Source: Jaltomata sinuosa (lineage: Eukaryota > Streptophyta > Magnoliopsida > Solanales > Solanaceae). Taken from it: a stretch of 64,000 bases of DNA. A model generated the notes under the pieces. The model was not told the origin of the DNA, searched no databases, and saw nothing but the letters and a program-made list of their open reading frames with translations. This document shows positions 56,216-64,000 of this stretch, one piece after another. The DNA lies in NCBI GenBank assembly GCA_003996215.1, contig QJPP01001570.1, positions 91,959 to 155,958 on the forward strand, written 5' to 3'. How positions within the stretch are numbered: the first letter of the stretch is position 1; every line of letters begins with the position of its first letter. The position numbers and the translations under genes were made by a program.

Positions 56216-57529
56216 GAGTCCAGAGCTCATGTAAGGATCAAAATCTCTTAAGTGACGGATATATGTGATGCTTTTGAAAAGTAACAAAAATAGGAATAGC
56301 GCACTAAATTAGTGCGTTATACTTCAATTCTCAGACGGCAACAATTTAACGTTGATTAAGTTACTATTGGGGATATAGCACACTAAATTTCATCTTCAAC
56401 AAGCAGGAATCCCAAATCACAAGCAGAATTCCCATGTCTTAATAATCATTTTTGTTGTTTTGGTGGTAGTGTTTTATTGTTGATATATATCCTAGTGATT
56501 TGAAGACAAATCATATTCTAGTGTTTTATTGTTGCTATTCAGATCCATGGTAGACCCCAAATATGATTTGTAGACATGAGAATTTTTGTGATTTGATCAA
56601 ACGATTTGTGGCAAATGAAGTGCATATTTATTATCTTGAATTACACGTTAAAAGTATGTTAATGGTCCATTGGGAAGCTAACCAATTTTGAAGCCAAAAA
56701 GACATGGAAATTCTACAATCGCATTAATTTTACACTTGGGGAATATAAAATAGTCCAACACTCTGATAAATCTGTTTAAATATTTATATTTCCATTTAAC
56801 TAAATATTAAAATTGAATTTGTAATGAATATTTTAATTTAACTAAGGACTCGTTTGACAATAAAAATCAAAAACGTATTCACTTTATTTGGTATTCACTT
56901 TATTTGATATTCATTTTAAAGTTGAAAATAGAGTTGGAGTTGTGTTTGGCCATAGTATTATCAAAAATATTTTAGACTATTGAGTTGGTGTAGTATTTAA
57001 AAATAAAATGAGGGGAAAAATGGAATCCAAAAATAGTGAATACACCTCAAAAAGTGTTTTTCAAAAAATCAAAAATTGTGAAAACATTTCGGAATATGTT
57101 TTTGATTTTCATGGCCAAATAAGTATTCTAGAATATAGTGAAAACGTATTCCAAAATATTGTAAATAATATTTATGGCCTAACGCCTACTAATAAATTTG
57201 TTTTTTGGAATTTCTATTGAAATGTTTAAAATTTAAATAAACAACCAATGTGTTGAAATTAAGCTGCTATTAAATTATTTTTAAATAACTAATCGTTTGT
57301 GGAAAATGAAGTGCACAACTAACCGTTTGTGGGAATTCTGCTGGTTGAAGACGAAGGCATATAGCGCATTAATTTAGTGCGATATATCTCCTAAAGTAAC
57401 TTAATCGACATTAAGTTGTTGCCGTTTGAGAATTGGGGTATAGCGTTATTCCTATTTTTGTTACTTTTTGAAAGCAGTATATACATCCGTCACTTATGAG
57501 ATTTTGGCCTCTACATAGGTTCCGGACTC
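56216..57529. mobile_element. Mutator-like non-autonomous element with exact 9-bp TSD
   Basis: 1314 bp starting GAGTCC and ending GGACTC, flanked by an exact 9-bp repeat ATCAAAAAT (56207-56215, 57530-57538). Terminal inverted repeats run about 190 bp (e.g. 'agtgacggat.tat', 'agtaacaaaaataggaata', 'gcactaaatta.tgcg', 'gattaagttact'). Both duplication size and long TIRs indicate Mutator. The interior holds a younger MITE-like block with 'gtgtttggccat' and 'catggccaaat' (about 56850-57180). It starts 254 bp upstream of the thioesterase ATG, so it bounds that promoter. Confidence 0.93.
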
Positions 57530-57538
57530 ATCAAAAAT

Positions 57539-58361
57539 CGAATAGAATCGATTAAATAGATCATATTTTTTATTTTGATTGTGATTTATTCGTATGCTAT
57601 TTAAATATTTTATATTATTAAATTCTTGTGACTTATAATACTTTTATGTAATTTTAAATATGTAAATTATTTTCAAAAACCGTAAAGATTATATGCTCTA
57701 ATGCATTGTCAAATAAAAAAGTTGGACTCTAAAAATCTGAACTATATCATCTAAATTGGGATAGGGGGAGTAATAAAATGACAATTTTATTATATCACTT
57801 TTTGAATATAATGAATTCAATATTGTTGGAAATGAAAATGAATAGTACTTACTAATAAGGCTTAAAATAGATGTAAAATGGTAAATTATCTCTTAATTTT
57901 TTTAAATTGGACAATTAAAAGTGAACAACTATTTTTATTATAATGAACAAATGAAAATGAACGATGGAATATTAGTTTACTCCTATTTTTGTTATCTTTT
58001 ACTTAGTTTTATTATATAAATATGTCCTATTAAGTTAACATTGTGATTTTACATTACACCTTCTATATAGGGTAAGGACATGTGAACGAAGTAAATCACG
58101 ACACGTGGAGAAATGATAAGAATAACTTTTCAGCCAGCTGGACAAAATTCAAGTGACGGGTCACACATTAATTGATTGATGTGGCTAAGACAAGAATACA
58201 TGTTGGATGTTAATTATTCTGTGCGAGTTGAAAGTTGAAACACCGAATTAAAGGGCAAGGGGGCGGGAGAAGAGTCAGGAAGTCTTCACTATTTAGTAGT
58301 CGTTATGTAATCGACCCAGAACGACATCGTGATCATAACCTTTACCAAAAAAAAGGTCACT
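57539..58361. other. Spacer with Stowaway remnants
   Basis: 'aaattgggatagggggagta' (about 57751-57770) is a MITE end. 'gacacgtggag' at about 58100 is an ABRE/G-box-like site without an adjacent gene. No gene supported. Confidence 0.4.
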
Positions 58362-58620
58362 CAACCTTTTTTCCCTCCTCCTTCTCCTCCTTCTCCTCCT
58401 CCTGCTTCTTCTTCTCCTCCTCCTCCTCCTCCTCCTCCTCCTTTTGCTTCTCCTTCTTCTTTTCCTCCTCCTCCTCCTTCTCCTCCTCCTCCTCCTCCTC
58501 CTCCTCCTCCTTTTGCTTCTCCTCCTCCTCCTCCTCCTCCTCCTCCTCCTCCTTTTGCTTCTCCTTCTTCTTCTCCTCCTCCTCCTCCTCCTCCTCCTCC
58601 TCCTCCTTCTTCTTCTTTGA
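58362..58620. repeat. Long polypyrimidine (CTC/CTT)n tract
   Basis: About 260 bp almost purely C/T on the plus strand, made of CTC and CTT triplets. A higher-order unit is visible: CTCCTTTTGCTTCTCC recurs near 58438, 58507 and 58551. The tract keeps several frames open (poly-Ser, poly-Pro, and poly-Glu on the minus strand; 58235-58660, 58329-58637, 58686-58357), none of which I accept as genes. Confidence 0.92.
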
Positions 58621-59424
58621 TTTTCCTTTTTCTTTAAAATTTATCGTATCGCAAACGTGAATTGTTTTGAGCGAATTATATACCAAAAGACTAGAAATAT
58701 CAAGTGAAGCTCATATCTAAAATTTGGGACTGTCAAAATTGAATAGAAAGAAGTAAAATTATTTGCAAAATAAAAAGATCAAAATCTCTACGTACCGGCG
58801 GCGAGCATGATGATATACTAAAATATTCTTGATCATCAATTCTTTGCAGTGAGTCAAGTGATGTTGTGCATTTGAGGAACCCTGAACCAGTATTGAATCT
58901 ACATTTTGAAGAATACGACAGAATTGCGATTTTGCAAACAACATATATAAATTATTTAGATAACTTTTACAAATTCATTAAAATGACTGGACAGTATAAA
59001 CTAGACTGCCATTTTGCCAGAGTTGTATACTTAATGGAATAATAAAAGAACGTTGCTTTTGGCATTTTTATTTTGTAAATTTTTATCCACACCAAGTTAC
59101 GAGACTATATTTCAGCAAGACTTCCATTCACGTGATCTTCCCAATTTAATTAAGATATACTATAAAGTGAAGGTGAGGAGAAGACTTAGAAACATCATAC
59201 ACTTTGGATGAAGATATATATATAGAGAGAGTTCAAAAGGTTTGGCTAGAAAAATTTAGCTAGCAGAACTACTTAAAACTCAAAATATTCATGTAACTTG
59301 TCAAAATAATTCTACTGCTACCAAAATCAACACTCTCTGAAATCTTTATCTCTCTTATCCAAAAAAAAAAGAAGATAATATACATATATAGTCCTATATC
59401 GCTTGTAGCAATCATATATATACA
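58621..59424. other. Non-coding spacer
   Basis: AT-rich. A promoter-like 'gatatatatatagagag' lies at about 59212 but no gene follows. Frame 58944-58759 (-) is not supported. Confidence 0.35.
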
Positions 59425-59695
59425 TGTTTATGCACTATTTATATAATATTGATACATTATATATACATCATATAACTATTTATACAATGTCGATACATTA
59501 CGTAATTACGTAATTATTTATACAATATTAATATACATGTAAATATCATTTATACAATATCGATACATGTTTATACATCATTTATACAATATTAATATAC
59601 ATTTATACATCATTTATACAACATTGATACATTACATAACTTTTATACAATATCAATACATTATATATACATTATATATACATTACATATACATG
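59425..59695. repeat. AT-rich minisatellite
   Basis: Around eight degenerate copies of 'atttatacaatat.gatacat' with 20-40 bp spacing. Similar words (gtataaaatatat, tgtatca) occur near 28700-28760, suggesting an element family with such a core. Confidence 0.75.
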
Positions 59696-59879
59696 CAATT
59701 ATTTTTTTGTAATTTTTTTTTGTGGCTAGTTCATTTTTGAGCTATTTTTTTTTGTAAAAAAAACTTGGCTATATTTATTTTAAACTAATTACTTTATTGT
59801 ATATATATTTGAAATTACCCCTAATTATTTATGTCATTTAGTTAGTCATTTATTGAGGGGTTAATGCATAGTAATCAAC

Positions 59880-60160
59880 CATTGGAGAATTGACCCCCTA
59901 TATAAAGTCATGTAATCATCAGCGAAACACACACAATTCATTATCTGAATCAAAGGATATTACTTTGTTATTTATTCGCTCTGCATTATCAAATTGTCTC
60001 TTATTTCAATATCAGCTTTGTTTGGCCGACCTTCGTCGACTGTCGATCCATCCACTCGGATCACCCAGCTCCTGCGGGCTCAGGCCACTTCGATCTTTGC
60101 TTTTCAATTGCTTAATTATTTGCTTTTTACTTTTTAGCATTATATCTAATTTTGCTACAA
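59880..60160 (+). other. LTR-like promoter stretch
   Basis: 'ccccctatataaagtcatg' (TATA at about 59898) followed by a mixed stretch with 'gaccttcgtcgactgtcgatcc' and 'ctcctgcgggctcaggcc'. It looks like an LTR promoter and leader, but no ends or coding partner are seen. The frame 59890-60168 is not accepted. Confidence 0.3.
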
Positions 60161-60199
60161 ATGACTGAATTTAGACGTCTTATTCTTTATCATGATCTA

Positions 60200-62384
60200 A
60201 CCCGCTGCGAGTTACACCCACACTAAACTTTCGATGGGAGAACCAATTAAATAAGCCAACACTTAATAAAACTAAGTAGCTAAAAATAAAATTCGATAGA
60301 TAAACAAAGATTCACATTTTAACTTAACCACATATTAAACCCTGCGGAAAACAATCCCCTAGAATTTGAAAGTCGTGTATCAAAAGTCTAAAACTTGTCT
60401 AGAACACGGGGATGCAACCCCAAAATAAAAGAAATTCAAGTCCGAACAATGGACTAGAACAAGTAGATGAATTCACGGTAGCCCGGGAGATGCAGCTCAC
60501 CCTTAGATTCAGAAGTCATTTGTATCACAATTGAGGTCGTGCAGCCGCCGTCAAAATATGCCATGTACTCACCAAAAGAAGAGCAAGTGCAGTATCAGTA
60601 CACAAAATAACAGTAAATTAGTAGGATCATCGGTTAGCTCCAAAATATGAGATATGGACATACGACTATAACTTAGTAAAACATGTATAACCCAAGTCAG
60701 TGAATATAAGCAAGACTCCCAGTCATCAACCTGACTTAACAATCACATCAAACATGTCCAAAATCACAAACAACAACCCATATATGATTTCAACACACCT
60801 TTTCAAGTAACCCGGACTATCCAAGGATCCCTATAACATCATCTATGGTGTTTAGCATGCAATCTCGATCTACACAAGAATCACCCCAGTATTTAAACAC
60901 ACCAATTCGATAACTCATGGACCAACATATAATAAATACATCACAATAAATAAGCCCGATTTACTCATAAAATTAAAATACAAAAGATAACCAAACATGT
61001 ACCAGGTGTGGTACCCGTGCCAACCATAATAAAATATGTATCAGACGTAATATCCGAGTCAACCGATAGATATTTCGTATCAGACATGGTACCCGAATCA
61101 ACCAATGAACTATATCAGGCGTGGTATCCGAGCCAATCAAAGAATCACAGATATCACAACAATCACAACCACAATGAATACAATTCACACTTGTAAAGCC
61201 AACAAACATTTAAGACAGGTTCACTACATGAGATTGACAACCAGATATCATTTAGCACTCATTCCCTTATTTCCTAAACACGTATTGTACAAGCATTATT
61301 AATGAAACAGTTAACATGTACACATAACATAATTTGGATCACAAGTTAATCATCACTTACCTCAAATCAAGCCCGAATGTTCTACTGGATCAGAGCTTTC
61401 TCATTTTCTAAAACTCTAATTTGATCGTGGTCTAAAAATAATAATATAAACACATAAGTAACCAAATGACCTATATCATCACGGATTATAACTAAATTCC
61501 AAACTCCAAAGCCAATTTCATGATCATTCCACTCATCTCAAAGTCTTTCCACCTTAAATTCACCTAATTACTACAAATTTCATGGTTATGCCAGTGAATT
61601 ACAGTAAGGAATCTTTAAATAAACAATCTAAATCAAGAAACCAAAATTTTATGCCCTAACATTCATTTTTACACCAGAGTTTTACAGTTAGAGCAAGCTA
61701 AACCCTTCCCAAGACCTGCAACTAGCTATTCTATGAAACAAGAATCAAAATACTAGTTAGGGGGATCAAAGACTTACCTTAATGAAGATTTCTGGTGGAA
61801 AAGTGCTAGAAATCGCCCAAAATTGCCACAACCCTCCCCAAAATATTCTTGAAAAACAATAAATATTTTTGATTTTTTTTTTGCATTTACAATGACTAAT
61901 CTCGTTGTAGCGGCATCGTCATAGCAAAAGCCACCCGATATAGTGGAGTTGATCGCCTTTGACTCCTACTATAGCGAGAATTTCTCCACTATAACAGCAT
62001 CACGGTAGCAACATGTCACCAGTTATAGTGGCTGACACAAGACAGGAACTCGAGAATCCTCTCAGTTTTGCCCATTTCGTAATACACCTTCAAATCTTGA
62101 CGTTCCATACCAACCCCTTAACGTCAAGTTTGATATCGGGAGTTCTACTCACCCGAATTCATTTCCAAAAAGTTCTATAGACTCCTTCACGTCTTAGCTT
62201 ATAAAAAAATTAGCTCAAACTTAATAATTTCACCTAATTCTTTTTCAGATCGCTCTAGACCTCACCTTGCTCAGATTTCATTTGAGACTAGACTAGCCCG
62301 AAATTTTCAACTCTCCAACTCAAAAAAAATTAACCTGATTTTTTGCATGATTAGCTCACCCATAATGATAAGAAGAGTCGTTAC
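60200..62384 (-). mobile_element. Probable Ty3/gypsy LTR (possibly solo), minus strand
   Basis: On the minus strand the segment begins TGTAACGACTCTTCTTATCA (62384 downward), a start common in chromovirus LTRs from memory. It runs about 2.2 kb without coding sequence and includes, on the plus strand, a minisatellite (61000-61140) and 'gatgcagctcaccctta' near its far end, reminiscent of LTR 3' parts. Neither a precise 3' end nor a duplication was found. Frames at 60973-61302 are artefacts of the minisatellite. Confidence 0.45.
61000..61140. repeat. Minisatellite within the LTR-like segment
   Basis: Four degenerate units of the type 'tatcagacgtggtatccgagtcaaccgat', 38-44 bp each, beginning near 61000, 61038, 61076 and 61112. 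They keep minus-strand frame 61209-60973 open with repeated LIRVPCLI-like strings. Confidence 0.75.
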
Positions 62385-63124
62385 ATTCTTAAAACCTCAC
62401 TTATAAATTTAATTATACCTTTTTAAGAGTAAACAATATGGCGTCCATCGTAAGGCTAAGAATAATTAGGGTATCGATTTGGTCTCTTTGTATCTTTACT
62501 AATAAAGTTCATATTGTTTGTAATGAAAAAAAATTTGCTGAATAAATGGCTGAAATTGAGAATTAAATCAACATTAACGTTGGTCCTGTCCTGAACAATC
62601 CTCCAACTGATGAGGATGATGTAATAAGCGAGAATCATTGAAGGACTAAAGTATAAGCATGTACTGTATGAAACACGAATAAAGGCCTAACTCTTTACCA
62701 TATATATGGAGCATGAATGAGGCATCGTTATTTAGTGCATCAGCATCAGGAATGAAAGAAATATTGTTCAATTATGACTTATACTTATTGTAACCTTGTC
62801 ATTGAAAATGAGGCTTTTGAAGTAAAGTACAATAAGTACAAATACATTATATACCAAACTCATAAAGTATGAGTAGGGAGTCATTTTAAGCATAGACATG
62901 ACAAAATGACCCATCATCATAAATTGACGTACATAAGGCTTAGAGCAAAGAAATCATAGACATGACTCATTCAAGACATATAATCTAAGCATATACATAA
63001 TGTAGCATAATTTCATTAGTCATTAAGGGCATATCATGAGTTCATAGGACTTGACATACTGAGAGACATGAGTTCATATCTCTTGAACTTCACAACATAA
63101 GGCTTGAATTCATAGAATCATAGT
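62385..63124. other. Non-coding spacer
   Basis: Rich in 'catgac', 'catgag' and 'gcatgaatgaggcat' words, no gene recognised. Confidence 0.35.
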
Positions 63125-63450
63125 AGGCGTTTGGCCATGAGAATTTTTCACTTTTTTCTGAAAAATTATTGCACTTATTTCTGAAAATAGTGTTTGGCCA
63201 TGAGAATTATTTCACTTTTTTCACTTTATAATTTTTTATTTTTGAAAAAATTCTAAATTTTTTATTTTCATAAAATAACCCCATTTAAATTATATTTCAT
63301 TTTAAAATCATATTTTATATTTTTTAAAAATACATATTTAAGATATAGATAATTATTGCAAAAGTTATGGCCAAACACAACTCCAACTCCAACTTTGAAA
63401 ATTTCAAAAGAGTGAAATAATTTTTGATTCTCATGGCCAAACAGCACCAT
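63125..63450. mobile_element. MITE with GGCCATGAGAAT termini
   Basis: Left end GGCGTTTGGCCATGAGAATT and right end (gattctcatggccaaacagc) are inverted repeats; 'gtttggccatgagaatt' recurs internally at 63193. The flanks suggest CATAG or a longer duplication but are unclear. Same general group as the 'ggccaaac' elements at 786-1267 and inside 56216-57529. Short minus-strand frame 63450-63268 is not a gene. Confidence 0.75.
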
Positions 63451-64000
63451 AGAGTAGGATTAGGATTGTTGTTTGAAGTTATTACTTCTTATTCTAGGAA
63501 CTGAGCATGAACGTGAATTTGTACGAAGTGCATGAACCTTAGTAATAGGCATGAGGCAAATACGTAATACATGAGTAGAGTGTCATATTGATTGAAGTAC
63601 AAGAATATGCTACGATAAGGATGTATCATTATCTCCTCATAACTTTTTCTGAAACTCTTTATTATTTGAATTTCAAGACCTCTCTCGGTCTTTAATTCTA
63701 TCATTTCTCCCTTAAATCAAAAGTCGACATTCTAAGTCTGCTGATCTCTTCGGTAAACTAGGCTATAATTAAATTACTCTCCATGATCAGGGTATCACTT
63801 TACACTTGAATGTTATACTCTTTCCTATAAATTATATTTGTAGATACTAAAATTCTTGCTAGGGCTTCTTTCTGAGATATCTCTTAACTTTCTCCTGCCT
63901 CTAAAACTATCATTCTATAACTTATACTCTCATTGTCAAAATTATGTAATTCATCCATCACCTAACTGTTTGATTTTCTCATATTAGTCTACTAACATCA
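63451..64000. other. Non-coding end of window
   Basis: No gene or element recognised. The frame 63704-63489 (-) shows no domain. Confidence 0.35.

Noticed and set aside
58235..58686. Long open frames encoding poly-Ser, poly-Pro and poly-Glu proteins
   Set aside because: They exist on both strands and in several frames only because the triplet repeat has no stop codons; there is no sequence outside the repeat that looks coding.
60973..61302. Overlapping frames on both strands
   Set aside because: Readings of a minisatellite in LTR-like DNA.

Overview
The window is nuclear DNA from a flowering plant, almost certainly a nightshade (Solanaceae). The evidence is a TS/SolS-type tRNA-derived SINE and AU-type SINE fragments, many small inverted-repeat elements with GGCCAAAC-type ends, a methylketone-synthase-2-like thioesterase, AT-rich spacers and split genes. 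Family names come from memory; no database search was possible. Nothing prokaryotic is present (no operons, no CRISPR array).

Only three protein-coding genes look intact. (1) 8516-9544 (+) is an intronless adenylate isopentenyltransferase, the first enzyme of cytokinin synthesis. (2) 35965-36726 (-) is an intronless, uncharacterised plant protein with one probable membrane helix. (3) 49594-55962 (-) is a five-exon hotdog-fold acyl-ACP thioesterase of the ALT/MKS2 type with a plastid transit peptide. I assembled it by hand: all four introns are GT-AG, the phases agree, and the product is 211 residues. These genes are unrelated neighbours.

The rest is mostly mobile DNA in layers. 1-7.6 kb: inverted-repeat elements, a PIF/Tourist-like element, a Stowaway MITE and a decayed 3.9-kb hAT transposon with a broken transposase. 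10-17 kb: a broken LINE and several MITEs. 17.1 kb: a small plastid insertion with the trnI-CAU gene. 20-28 kb: long-TIR and Stowaway elements, and a PIF-like element carrying a CCA-rich core. 29.8-32.3 kb: a second PIF-like copy split by two younger elements. 32.6-33.5 kb: a SINE whose target-site duplication was itself hit by a hAT MITE. 40-48 kb: a decayed Ty1/copia element split by a 4.5-kb non-autonomous LTR retrotransposon with Athila-like signals. 56.2-57.5 kb: a Mutator-like element just upstream of the thioesterase gene. 60-62.4 kb: probable Ty3/gypsy LTR material.

Several insertions have exact target-site duplications that fix their order and class: 9 bp at 31708-32246 and 56216-57529, 8 bp at 32615-33325, 5 bp at 42617-47127, 16 bp and 18 bp for two SINEs. 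I see no new multi-gene system. The strongest novelties are the mosaic divergence of the two LTRs, an intronic hairpin made by a MITE with a changing core, and the readable insertion history.
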